Of a DNA stretch of 64,000 bases, positions 11,110 to 21,002 are shown in pieces. The DNA comes from Chiridota heheva (lineage: Eukaryota > Echinodermata > Holothuroidea > Apodida > Chiridotidae). A program made the translations under genes and the position numbers. Where the stretch lies: the NCBI GenBank assembly GCA_020152595.1, contig JAIGNY010003766.1:1-64000 (forward strand). The letters are read 5' to 3'. Positions within the stretch are counted from its first letter, which is position 1, and each line of letters starts with the position of its first letter. The notes under the pieces are model-generated. The model was not told where the DNA came from. It did no database searches and saw only the letters and a program-made list of their open reading frames with translations.

Positions 11110-11311
11110 GTATGGGCCATTCAAGGCTCAGCACATGACACTGCGTGCAGACCCTCAAGCAGGAACTGCACATGACACCTTGAGCAGAACGTAGACATGT
11201 GCTTGTATGGGCATAGGCCTTTCATGGTGTTCAGCTTTAAAGAGATGTGGAAGTGGTATGCTTAGCACAAGGTACTCTGTGCAGCCCTCAGGCAGGAACT
11301 GCACATAACAT
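11074..11311 (+). repeat. Imperfect tandem duplication covering an exon end
   Basis: CACCTTGAGCAGAACGTAGA occurs at 11074 and again at 11176; GCAGGAACTGCACAT ends both copies (11159 and 11292). The second copy carries about 30 extra bases. Confidence 0.85.
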
Positions 11312-11360
11312 TAAATTGGCCCAGGAGGCATACACTTAGTGTGTCAATGGTTATGTATGC

Positions 11361-11416
11361 AGGAGCATACAAGCAGGCCTATGAAGAGATATCAGAAGCA
11401 TATCAAGGAAAAACTG
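11361..11416 (+). CDS. Candidate exon ending in a strong donor
   Basis: An open frame reading AYKQAYEEISEAYQGKT ends AAACTG|GTAAGC, a good donor leaving one base (phase 1). The acceptor is uncertain. The phase would fit the candidate terminal exon at 25488, which begins with two bases of a codon. Confidence 0.3.
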
Positions 11417-11777
11417 GTAAGCATATGTTTATTTCTGTTTGCACAAGATACCACATGGTGATTTGTGTAGCGAATTTCAGCACATCACAGGAACAAAGAC
11501 TAGAGCCGTGTAATTTGAAGTTCTGAACTTAAGAACACAGAAAATGTCTCTTATCTGGAAAATCTGAATTTTTGTTTCTTTGTAATAATCCCAATTTAAC
11601 AGGTCTTTTGCCAAACCTTATGATTAATGTGATCAATTTGATCAATGTGCAATTTTCTGTCACAAATTGAAGTGTACCAACACCCCCTGTTGAATACATA
11701 AAAATCAATTTTAGCTAAAAATTGTACACAAATTGAATAGAGACACATGCAGACTGAGTAAAGTTATTACAAATTAA

Positions 11778-11800
11778 TAGTATAACGTGAGTAAAATACA
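11778..11800 (+). repeat. Left terminal inverted repeat
   Basis: TAGTATAACGTGAGTAAAAT is the exact inverse of the sequence at the right end (19777-19799); beyond 20 bp the match has one mismatch and then fades. Confidence 0.75.
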
Positions 11801-11893
11801 AATAATAATTATTAAAATGCAAATAATTAGCGGAGCGCTATAGGCGTTTTAAGCTCCAAAAACAAAAACAATTATTTGCATTTTACTCACGTT
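11784..11893. repeat. Short foldback next to left TIR
   Basis: AACGTGAGTAAAAT at 11784 is inverted as ATTTTACTCACGTT at 11879-11892, with additional pairing between AAATAATAATT and AATTATTTG. The loop contains GCGGAGCGCTATAGGCG. This makes a ~110-bp palindromic unit at the left end that is not present on the right. Confidence 0.75.
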
Positions 11894-11924
11894 AGTTGAG
11901 TTTTTTTGGTATGAATTCATTTGG

Positions 11925-12365
11925 TTTACTATTGCGTAATACCATGATGTATCAGTGCAATAAATAGTAAATGATGATAGATTATTTTACTATTGCGTAA
12001 TACCGTGATGTATTGGTGCAATAAATAGTACATGATAATAGATAGATTATTTTACTATTCGTAATACCATGATGTGTTGGTGCAATAAATAGTAAATGAT
12101 AATAGATAGATTATTTTACTATTCGTGATGTGTTGTTGCAATAAATAGTAAATGATAATAGATAGATTATTTTACTATTGCGTAATACCGTGATGTATTG
12201 GTGCAATAAATAGTAAATGATAATAGATAGATTATTTTACTATTGCGTAATACCATGATGTGTTGGTGCAATAAATAGTAAATGATAATAGATCGATTAT
12301 TTTACTATTGCGTAATACCATGTGTTGGTGCAATAAATAGTAAGTGATAATAGATAGATTATCTG
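11925..12365. repeat. About 62-bp tandem repeat, 7 copies
   Basis: Units contain TTACTATTGCGTAATACC, GTGATGTATTGGTGCAATAA and TAGTAAATGATAATAGAT. Copies differ by short deletions (for example loss of GCGTAATACC). They sit just inside the left TIR. Confidence 0.9.
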
Positions 12366-12369
12366 CCTG

Positions 12370-13292
12370 TGTGTGGGTATCCATGTTGTTCCATAATGAT
12401 CCAAGTAATAGTGCCACAGTGCCACCCAACCATCCGGGTAGTACCTCACTTATATAGACTTTTATTTGCAAAGCTTTCACACTTTTATATTTTACTCCCA
12501 AATGGAATAAAAGTGAAATTAAAAATATTTCCAGGATTCTGATTGGTTGATCAGATTATGACATCATAAATGCCCAAATATAGAAGATATTGCGCAATTA
12601 TTAAATTTACAAATCACTCACAAAAACTTGTTACAAATTACTCACAGTACGTGAGGGAAAAAATGTTAGCCTTTATATAGCTTTTTTTGTCAGCAACTTT
12701 GTCCTTTGCTAAAAAGCCACTGAGCATAACTTGCTTAATAAATTTTACACAGTGTGCAAAAGTTGCTGAACAAATTTTACAGTGTGCAAAAGTTGCTGCA
12801 CAATTTTTTTTACAAAAAGTGTGAGAAATGAAAAATTTTCAAAAAGAAAATAGATATGACGTAACCAGACATTGAGCCATATGATGAAATGATTGCTAAG
12901 AATAACAAAATTGTTAAAATTAGATGTACTAGATGAAGTTCTATCCGAGTTTAAGTAAATCATGTTAACTTATTACTAGTAGGTTAGTATCGTATATGAT
13001 GGGTTGGATTATATCCTGAGGTCAATAAATCATACAAAATATGTCAGAAAGTTTGGAAAGGTGGGAAAACTTAGATTTACGTGGATTATTATTTATAATT
13101 ATGACAGAAATTTCTGGAAGGTCTGAGATCTTAAAAATGGTGGGGAATTAGTTACAATTATGCAGAGAAAGCTCTGGAAGGTTTTTTAGGTGGGAATCAT
13201 GATTGATTAACGTAGATTATGTGGAGGTTAAAATATAAATGTAAATTTAAAATAGCTTAGAGGTGTTATTGAAGGTTTTGGCGTTATTTGTA
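12370..13292. other. Non-coding left part of the Polinton-like element
   Basis: No gene remnants are visible. A ~33-bp direct repeat with ACAGTGTGCAAAAGTTGCTG is present at 12750-12800, and loosely repeated TCTGGAAGG-type sequence occurs at 13040-13190. Confidence 0.5.
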
Positions 13293-14724
13293 ATGAACGA
13301 AAGATATAGAATGGCTTGGAGGCATGTGCAATTGTTGAAGGATGGTTATTTATTTAATAATGGCAAATGGGAAAACGCTGAAGGTGTAGAAATGGAGAAG
13401 TGTAAGCCGATGAAGCGAGTAATAGATAAAAAGGGTAATATAACATTAAGAAACCGTGATTCCGATCTTGATTCTGAAAGTTCTGAGAATGATATTGTTG
13501 TTGTTTCAGATTTGGAAAGTTCTAAAGGTAATACTAGTATTGAAACACAGCCGTTTATTGTAAAAGATTTGAAGGTTTAAAACATGAATTGCTGGAAAAT
13601 CCAAATAAACCGTTATTGTTTGAACCACCATCAGAGTGCAAGTCAGATGGCTCATCATCAGAGTGCAAGTCAGATGGCTCATCATCAGAGTGCAAGTCGG
13701 ATGGCTCATCATCAGATCAGTCAGATGGCATCATCAGAGTGCAAGTCAGATGGCTCATCATCAGAGTGCAAGTCAGATGGCTCATCATCAGTGCAAGTCA
13801 GATGGCTCATCAGTGCAAGTCAGATGGCTCATCATCAGAGTGCAAGTCAGATGGCTCATCATCAGAGTGCAAGTCAGATGGCTCATCATCAGAGTGCAAG
13901 TCAGATGGCTCATCATCAGAGTGCAAGTCAGATGGCTCATCATCAGAGTGCAAGTCAGATGGCTCATCATCAGAGTGCAAGTCAGATGGCTCATCATCAG
14001 AGTGCAAGTCAGATGGCTCATCATCAGAGTGCAAAGATGGCTCATCATCAGAGTGCAAGTCAGATGGCTCATCATCAGAGTGCAAGTCAGATGGCTCATC
14101 ATCAGAGTGCAAGTCAGATGGCTCATCATCAGAGTGCAAGTCAGATGGCTCATCATCAGAGTGCAAGTCAGATGGCTCATCATCAGAGTGCAAGTCGGAT
14201 GGCTCATCATCAGAGTGCAAGTCGGATGGCTCATCATCAGAGTGCAAGTCGGATTCGAATTTAAGGTGGCTTTCTACATCGGAGTGTAAGTTGGAATCTG
14301 ATAGAGCTGATTCATCTATTGTATTTCGGGGTGTTGAGGATATGGACTGGTCCGTCTCTCTATGGAGAAAATGGATTAGAGCACAATTTTTAATACAGAG
14401 CCTCAACCCGTTAATGGTGTCTAAAAGTCTAGTAACGGATTCTTCTGAAAGCTATATTTCTGATTCAGATATTGAAGCGCTAAAAGGAGGTGCAGTAGAA
14501 AGATGCTGAGGCTAGAACGGAGGTAATCGATGAATTTTTAGCAGAGATTGAGAATCCACAAGAAACTGGTGAGGTATACGATTACGAGGAGCTGGGCGAG
14601 ACTGAGGATTACGACGGATTGCTAATTATACACAAGATAATTAGGAGTGTAATAGATAAATTTAAGGTAACTAAGACTAATTTTAGGGTAGAATTTAACA
14701 AGCTTATATTAGAATGGTTTTGAC
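13293..14724 (+). pseudogene. Acidic, repeat-expanded ORF of the Polinton-like element
   Basis: An ORF from ATG 13293 (MNERYRMAWRHVQLLKDG) ends in an acidic Ser-rich stretch at 13580. A second frame (13589-14509) carries ~22 copies of a 27-bp unit encoding SECKSDGSS, then a unique acidic tail, and a third frame (14502-14724) continues acidic sequence ending in ILEWF. The three segments abut and share Ser/Asp/Glu-rich composition, so I infer one protein of roughly 470 residues broken by two frameshifts. Some repeat units have small deletions that also shift frame. Function unknown; it precedes PolB. Confidence 0.5.
13625..14255 (+). repeat. 27-bp coding minisatellite
   Basis: The unit includes AGATGGCTCATCATCAGAG and TGCAAGTC. 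There are about 22 to 23 copies, several with 3-10 bp deletions. It encodes a 9-residue acidic/Cys/Ser repeat in the element's frame. Confidence 0.95.
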
Positions 14725-14791
14725 TCGTATTTCGGATAGATTTGAAGCATTTAACGTTATGTTACAAATATTATTGTAAACGTTAGTTACA

Positions 14792-16246
14792 ATGTTTAAG
14801 GGCAGTGATAGAATTTCTTTTAGCATGACGGGGGATAGCCTTAGTTATCCTATTGGTATACCATTTGGACACGTAGATCAATTGACGACCAAAAGGATTA
14901 TGTAATCGTGTCCAAATGGTGTTGCAAATTAAGGTAAAGATAAAACCTAAATTAAGAACTTTGTAAGGAGGTTGGGGTTTTGTCATAAAACGTATGGGGA
15001 GAATAAACACATGTGTGATGCTGGTGGTTATTGCCCTAGTTGTAGACGTACCTCTAAAGAAGGTCACAATTGTTATATCACTGAAATGAAAAAAACGCAT
15101 TACAGAGAAACCCATGCAGTATATTTATGTCGACTTTGAAAGTCATATTCTGCCTGCTAATAGCGAGGGCATTAAAAAGCATCGGCCCAATTATTGTATT
15201 GGGATATGTGCATGTGGCACTTGTCGTCCGATATCAAATTTGGATATCAAATCCCCACGTGGTGCAAAACAATCGAAGATAAAGAGAATTTTATTGATGC
15301 CTTTTTTTAAGCTAAGGGCATAGCTTTGTACATGACTAAGATTGAGAGAAATCCCAGACTTTGAGCATTTGCAAAGCTAATGTTAAATTAATTTTGGGGC
15401 AAATTTGGACAGTGCGACAATTTGACAAAATTTGATTACTACCTGTGCTGAGTTTTTCAGGTTATTAACAGATACGACAAAGAATGTGTCTAATGTAGTA
15501 TTCTTGAATGCCAGCACGGCCATGATCATGTATGGGTCTAAAGATAAATGGGTTGTTGGAGGGGGTCAGAACAACATACATTGCGGCCTTTATGACAGCC
15601 CAAGCAAGGCTAAAATTGTATGATTTTTGCATTGGTTGGGGGATAGGTTGGCCTACTATGATACGGATTCCATAATTTACATACATAGGAGGAGGAATGA
15701 TCCTCCTGATATGATATGGTGGAGATTGGTGATTTTTTGGGTGATTTAATTAACGAATTGGAGGGGTATGGTGAAGGGGTCTTTATTGAAGATTTTGTGA
15801 GTGGAGGTCCGGAGAATTATGCATATAGAGTGAGAAAGAGTGATGGTAGTGTGGCAGAAGAATGTAAGGTAAGACGTTTAACGTTGAATTATGGGGTATC
15901 AAAGATTGTGAATTTCAATAGAATCAAATCACAGATCGAAGATATGATTGAAGGTAAAGCAGTTGAGGAATATGCCATTATTGTTAATTATAAACATAAG
16001 ATAGGCTGAGAAGGACCTACAAATGTTATATCCAAGATATTGTTGAAAGAGTACAAACCTGTATACAACAAAAGAGTGCTTAGGAATGATTTTACTACCT
16101 TACCATGGGGGTATAAAATAAGAGAGAATGACGTGAATGCTATTGTGGTTGATGATGATGATGAGGGTATCCTAATACACAGAGGGAAAAAGTTGAGGAG
16201 GCCCTTAAAGCATACGAGGACGATAAGGAGGTTATTACAGCGGTAG
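14792..16246 (+). pseudogene. Protein-primed family B DNA polymerase (PolB) remnant
   Basis: Fragments appear in the order expected for Polinton-type PolB: an N-terminal piece (GDSLSYPIGIPFGHVDQLTT), a Cys/His cluster (CDAGGYCPSC...GHNC), an exonuclease I-like motif YIYVDFES at 15118, and far downstream the polymerase motif C segment YYDTDSIIY near 15655. The C-terminal regions IEDFVSGGPENYAYRV and LRNDFTTLPWGY follow. Only about 500 bp separate the exonuclease and motif C regions, so most of the exonuclease and palm is deleted. At least five frame changes or stops interrupt it. The intact enzyme would replicate the element by protein priming; this copy cannot. Confidence 0.8.
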
Positions 16247-16251
16247 CCATT

Positions 16252-17210
16252 ACCTCGTGTCAAGCGAGCACCTCGTGTCAAGCGAGCACCTCGTGTCAAG
16301 CGAGCACCTCGTGTCAAGCGAGCACCTCGTGTCAAGCGAGCACCTCGTGCCAAGCGAGCACCTCGTGCCAAGCGAGCACCTCGTGCCAAGCGAGCACCTG
16401 CGTGTCAGCGAGCACCTGCGTGTCAGCGAGCACGTGTCAGCGAGCACCTGCGTGTCAGCGAGCACCTCGTGTCAAGCGAGCACCTCGTGTCAAGCGAGCA
16501 CCTCGTGTCAAGCGAGCACCTCGTGTCAAGCGAGCACCTCGTGTCAAGCGAGCACCTCGTGTCAAGCGAGCACCTCGTGTCAAGCGAGCACCTGCGTGTC
16601 AGCGGCACCTCGTGTCAGCGAGCACCTGCGTGTCAGCGAGCACCTCGTGTCAAGCGAGCACCTCGTGTCAAGCGAGCACCTCGTGTCAAGCGAGCACCCG
16701 TGTCAGCGAGCACCTGCGTGTCAGCGAGCACCTCGTGTCAGCGAGCACCTGCGTGCCAGCGAGCACCTGCGTGTCAGCGAGCACCTGCGTGTCAGCGAGC
16801 ACCTCGTGTCAGCGAGCACCCGTGTCAGCGCAGCACCTCGTGTCAGCGAGCACCTGCGGTCAGCGAGCACCCTGTCAGCGAGCACCTGTCAGCGAGCACC
16901 TGCGGTCAGCGAGCACCTGCGTGTCAGCGAGCACCTCGTGTCAGCGGCACCTCGTGTCAGCGAGCACCTCGTGTCAGCGAGCACCTCGTGTCAGCGAGCA
17001 CCTGCGTCTCAGCGAGTCGTCTCAGCGCAGCACCTCAGCGGTCTCAAGCGAGCACCTCGTCTCAAGCGAGCACCTCGTCTCAAGCGAGCACCTCGTCTCA
17101 AGCGAGCACCTCGTCTCAAGCGAGCACCTCGTCTCAAGCGAGCACCTCGTCTCAAGCGAGCAACTCGTCTCAAGCGGGCACCTCGTATCAAGAGAGCACC
17201 TCGTATTAAT
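16252..17210 (+). repeat. 18-bp minisatellite between PolB and downstream genes
   Basis: ACCTCGTGTCAAGCGAGC is repeated about 53 times with variants (CTGCGTGTCAG, CTCGTCTCAAG). Depending on frame it reads SSEHLV or the basic APRVKR. One- and three-base changes switch frames along the array. The last part reads RLKRAPRLKRAPRIKR before a stop at 17219, so it may derive from a basic protein of the element that expanded. Confidence 0.9.
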
Positions 17211-17215
17211 TTAAG

Positions 17216-17524
17216 ATGAAACCAGAAGTGAAAGTTTGTTATTCTACAAAGGTTGCTGGCCCTAACGGTAATATTATCGCAAAAATGGCTCTTGTACTCC
17301 CGTATTTTAATTTCAAAGAAGGAAACAGCTCTCACCTCAGAAAAGAGCATCCTCCTGTATTCGTCCCATACTTAAAACCTAAGATTTCTACATTTGATTC
17401 GCAACCGGTGGTGAAGAAAGGTATTGAAACTGCCAAACATTGCAAATTTACCTTCGCGTTACTGAAGAACAGTTTTGATAAGAAAAAGAGAGCTTCATTT
17501 CAATTTGGGAATGGAGGTGTATGA
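17216..17524 (+). CDS. Hypothetical protein of the Polinton-like element
   Basis: An intact frame of 102 residues starts MKPEVKVCYSTKVAGPNG, immediately after the 18-bp array and just before the ATPase. It is basic and has no recognised domain. Position and intactness suggest an element gene, possibly partial. Confidence 0.45.
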   Translation: MKPEVKVCYSTKVAGPNGNIIAKMALVLPYFNFKEGNSSHLRKEHPPVFVPYLKPKISTFDSQPVVKKGIETAKHCKFTFALLKNSFDKKKRASFQFGNGGV

Positions 17525-17527
17525 AAG

Positions 17528-18165
17528 TAAGCTTGAAAGTCCTTGTACGTGGTTTGTGGCGGGTTTGCTGGAAGCGGTAAAACCGCACATGTAATGAATG
17601 CAATAAATAAGGGTTATTTTTATCCTAATCCTATATCTGAATATTGGTATTATGGAATGTGGCAAAAGAAATATGAAAATACCCCTGAGGTACCTAATTA
17701 CGAATTTACTGAGGGGTTGCCTCCTGTAGATTTACTGGCAAGAATTGATACGAGTAATCACTAATCATAACATTATCGTCATTGACAATTTAATGTCCGA
17801 ATTAGATAGTAAGCAAGGTAGTAGTTTAGTAAATAAACTCTTTACTACAGGCAGCCACCACGCCAATGTTTCAGTGATTTTAATCGTGCAGAATGCCTAC
17901 TTTAAGGGCGGCCGAGATGTAAAATTAAATTATAATTACATGTCCCTTTTCAAAAATCCTGCTGATACGAGTAAAATCAATACCCTGGCAAGGAAGATGT
18001 ACCCCGAGGGTAAAAAAGGAAAAGAATTGATGAGAATATATTAAGGATGCTACAGATAGGCCATTTGGTTATTTATTCTTGAGTTTTAAGCCAGGCATGC
18101 CTATTATTCTTAAGCTTAGAACAAACGTATTTGGTGAAGGGCCTCAGTATTGTTATAGTGTATAG
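17528..18165 (+). pseudogene. Packaging ATPase (FtsK/HerA-type, Polinton family), frameshifted
   Basis: The Walker A motif GGFAGSGKT is at ~17561. After a frame change near 17755 comes the Walker B region NIIVIDNLMSELD, then LFTTGSHHANVSVILIVQNA and LFKNPADTSKINTLARKMYP, typical of the viral/Polinton A32-like ATPase. A second frame change near 18040 precedes DRPFGYLFLSFKP and LRTNVFGEGPQYCYSV, then TAG. Order and spacing equal the family's usual ~210 residues. In the living element it would pump DNA into capsids. Two frameshifts inactivate this copy. Confidence 0.88.
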
Positions 18166-18168
18166 AGA

Positions 18169-18460
18169 TGGCAAATGTAAAATCAAAAATGCGTAATATT
18201 ATAAGATTCCAAAAGAAATTGTGTTTATTGTGCTCGGATAATTTATCAGCCGAGAATAGGCGTTATTTGAACGAACATGGACCACTAGTCTTTTATAATT
18301 ATTTAGGAGAAATGATTTGAATACATTGTCGGGTAATGTGAAATTATCTAATTCTGCGAAACAAGAGCTTTGTCCTTTTTGCAAATTATGAAGGTTTTAA
18401 GCAGTAAGAAGACACCCTTGATATTAAGAAACAAGTGTTTGAAAGGCACATGTGTAAGAG
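18169..18460 (+). pseudogene. Small conserved Polinton-type ORF remnant
   Basis: An ATG at 18169 opens MANVKSKMRNIIRFQKKL and stops at 18320. A neighbouring frame continues NTLSGNVKLSNSAKQEL, similar in style to a small protein I know from Polinton/adintovirus-like elements (segment of Asn-x-Leu-x-Gly-Asn). The match is from memory and weak. Confidence 0.4.
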
Positions 18461-18616
18461 AAGAGGTTAGAGAGGAGGAGCCGATTACTACCAAAGAGTT
18501 ATAAAGCCTGTGCTTCAGACCGTATGCCCATTATGGGGATACCTTTGGGTCTGTTTGAGAGTTACCACCATTTTGATATTAGAGGTATAAGGAAGTTGTT
18601 TGAAAGAAATAAATCA

Positions 18617-18916
18617 TGAAGAAATCTGTGGTAATACCATTGGCTCAGTACCAAACGTTAACAACAAATAACAATAGGCCCACTGTTGAAACTAAGCATT
18701 TGTTTGATATTGAAAAGGAAATTGAGGTTAGAGGGGGGGGGGGGAGGGGGGGGGGTCATGGACAGTTCATTGTCCGCGTATGAAAAACTAAAGAAATTTG
18801 AAGAGCTAGTACAAGAACATAAGCAATATGACCCTGAGATTAGCCGACGTAACTTACCTATATACCTCCAGCTCCTATTCAGAGTTTTACAGCTACCTTA
18901 TAACCTAAAGCCCTGA
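18617..18916 (+). pseudogene. Polinton-type ORF with poly-G interruption
   Basis: ATG at 18617 gives MKKSVVIPLAQYQTL; after EKEIEVR the frame runs into a G-rich tract (18731-18757). The following frame reads MDSSLSAYEKLKKFEELVQE, an alpha-helical segment, to a stop at 18916. It probably was one ORF; the G-tract is either an expansion or an assembly weak point. Confidence 0.45.
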
Positions 18917-18941
18917 AAGTAGAGATTATGAGGCACCTAAG

Positions 18942-19220
18942 GTGTTGTCTTCTTTAATACCTGAAAAAGAAGTGGGGAAAACAAAAACGTTTTTAAATGC
19001 AATATGGAAAGATGTGGGTCATTTGTTTAATGAGAATGGAAGGATTGAGGGGGTAAATTTGAGTGATATTTTGATACAGGGTGCTCTGCCACTACATAGA
19101 ATGACTGCTCCGGGAACTGCCGAGTTTGCAGAAGCGTTAGCAAATAAAGATGTGCCTATATTGTTAATTCCAAATCGAGAATTTAGGAAAATTGTGCTGA
19201 AAAAAAGAGAGCCGGTCTGA
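18942..19220 (+). CDS. Conserved small protein of Polinton-like elements
   Basis: The frame reads IPEKEVGKTKTFLNAIWKDV, then NENGRIEGVNLSDILIQGAL and TAEFAEALANKDVP. This order (Lys-rich start, 'NENG...G-x-N-x-x-D', then an 'EFA-x-AL' helix) resembles a small protein that recurs next to the ATPase in Polintons and adintovirus-like elements. It is 92 residues and intact as an ORF, though the start is uncertain because the upstream frame is damaged. Confidence 0.5.
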   Translation: MLSSLIPEKEVGKTKTFLNAIWKDVGHLFNENGRIEGVNLSDILIQGALPLHRMTAPGTAEFAEALANKDVPILLIPNREFRKIVLKKREPV

Positions 19221-19296
19221 ATTTTGATTTGAATGATAATCTGATGATTCAGATTCAAGCGCCATTTCGGTAGAGTCGTTGGCAGAGTTAGTACGG

Positions 19297-19600
19297 GATG
19301 AATAGAAAGCGAAGATGGGGTCAGTGGTTTGGTAAGGAATTGGTTACAATTAGAAAAACAGTCTTAAAAATGGGTACTATACCTGCAATTAGCATATCCC
19401 ATTTTTGACGTAAATTAAATTGTAATTGTGCTTGCTGTAGTGGTCATATTGAATTGAGAGACAGTATTGATGGCAAAAAACGGCAATCTATAGTTAAGGG
19501 ATTGGTACAAACTATCAGAAGCAGTTGGTTTCGCAGGGCAAGGAGCTGCAATAAGACATTTGAAGGAGAACGCGTGCAGCAGGGAAGTCAGGAGACTTGA
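19297..19600 (+). other. Decayed ORF pieces near the right end of the element
   Basis: ATG 19300 opens MNRKRRWGQWFGKELVTI and stops at 19410. A second open stretch contains CNCACCSGHIELRD, a Cys-rich segment. I cannot assign a function. Confidence 0.3.
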
Positions 19601-19679
19601 AGCAGCAAGAGGTATACAGTCTTCACAAACCTAAACTGTAGAAATATCCACGTTTGCACATGAGGGTGTTTGGCGAGGT

Positions 19680-19757
19680 GCCTATATGGTAAATACGGTC
19701 CTGAAAATAAAAACCTTGAGCTTGCTGCAGTTTTTAGGCCATATTTACCGTATAGTT
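19680..19757. repeat. Imperfect inverted repeat near right end
   Basis: CCTATATGGTAAATACGG (19680) and CCATATTTACCGTATAG (19739) are imperfect inverses around a ~40-bp loop, just inside the right TIR. Confidence 0.5.
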
Positions 19758-19776
19758 ACCCCTTTTTTTTTTTGTG

Positions 19777-19799
19777 TGCATTTTACTCACGTTATACTA
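19777..19799 (-). repeat. Right terminal inverted repeat
   Basis: ATTTTACTCACGTTATACTA is the inverse of the left end at 11778, preceded by a T-run. Confidence 0.75.
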
Positions 19800-20501
19800 C
19801 TTGAATTGTACTTTAATATGATCTAGAACTAAAACCTGATCTGAAAATATGCGATTCTGATCCAACTTAGAGACATGGAAAGTGTAAGTATACATTGCAG
19901 GTGTGAAATTAGGGAATAAACTTAAGTAATAAGTTTCCCACAGTAGTTAAGGTTAGTAACACAAAAACCTCAGGCCAAGACCCCTATGGTTACATCACAG
20001 GAAATGAAGCCACCTGAAATTGGCATCATATTCACATTCAACATGTAATATCAACTTAACATAACATAACAAGATTACAGGCTAAGAAAGATTAGTCACC
20101 CATAAAAGCCCAAACTAACACCAATCACCACAAAAAAAAAAATCAAAGATGCCCAAAGTTAGTAAAGAACTTATCAATGATGACTTTGAAATTGAGAACA
20201 GAATTGGAGCTAACTACCACTCAGGAAAACCATTCCACCCATTAACAACTCTTTGCGAAAAGCTAAAACATCTAATATCTATCCGTGAGAACTCTTTGGT
20301 CAACTTCAAACTGTTACTATGTGTCACATGAGAATTAGCTGAAACATGCAAGATATAACAGGAAGTCAAAGCATCACTACCAGGAAGCTTAAAAACCAGA
20401 ATCATATATCACATACTCTTCTCAACCCAAGCGTGGTCAAATCAAGAATTTGTAACCTAGATTTATAAGAGAGATTCCTTTTTTCGGAAATAAGTCTAGT
20501 G
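19800..20501. other. No gene seen
   Basis: AT-rich; a 60-residue ORF at 20149 is not convincing. Confidence 0.5.
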
Positions 20502-21002
20502 CAGGGTTCTAGCTATGGTGGGTGGCGCCTGGTGGACCCGCCCAGGACTTGCAATTCCCACCCAGCACTCGGCTCTAAGAGTCACTCTTCTGCCCAGCAC
20601 TTGAAAGTTCATTTTGGTTAATTAAGTTTTTAAACAGGTCTCCTTTTAATCTCGCTCTATTTATGTCATCCGCTGATTTACACACATAACATAACATACA
20701 TTACTCACAATCAAATCCGATCAAAACATCTACACTTTATAGGAATTTAACGCAATTGAACGTACATATTTTCATAAAATCACCCATACATATACATACT
20801 CACATGCACACAGTTCAGCTTCACGTTTTAATTCTTGTGAATCACTGCTGGCAGCTTGCCTAGTCCGTCACTTACCATAGAAACAAACTTTAACAAAGTA
20901 AATATTACACCCCCAAGGGCCCAAGGTGTGCTTATAGACCAGTCCAAAAGTAAGTAACCAATCACATTTCTTATAAACCCCATAGGCACCTAACATTACA
21001 AC

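Larger units (their letters stand above)
11778..19799 (+). mobile_element. Polinton/Maverick-like element, decayed, about 8.0 kb
   Basis: A 20-bp inverted terminal sequence TAGTATAACGTGAGTAAAAT lies at 11778-11797 and, reversed, at 19780-19799. Between them, all on the plus strand, are remains of a protein-primed family B DNA polymerase, a Polinton-type packaging ATPase and small ORFs resembling those found in Polintons/adintovirus-like elements. I find no retroviral-type integrase, capsid proteins or protease, and the polymerase is shorter than the family norm, so large internal deletions are likely. No clear 6-bp target duplication is seen at the ends. Many frameshifts show it is a fossil. 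Confidence 0.8.

Noticed and set aside
13788-14406. Minus-strand ORFs across the 27-bp array
   Set aside because: Antisense shadows of the repeat; the plus-strand frame continues into unique acidic sequence.
11773-19805. 6-bp target duplication of the Polinton-like element
   Set aside because: ATTAAT-type left flank and CTTGAA-type right flank do not match.
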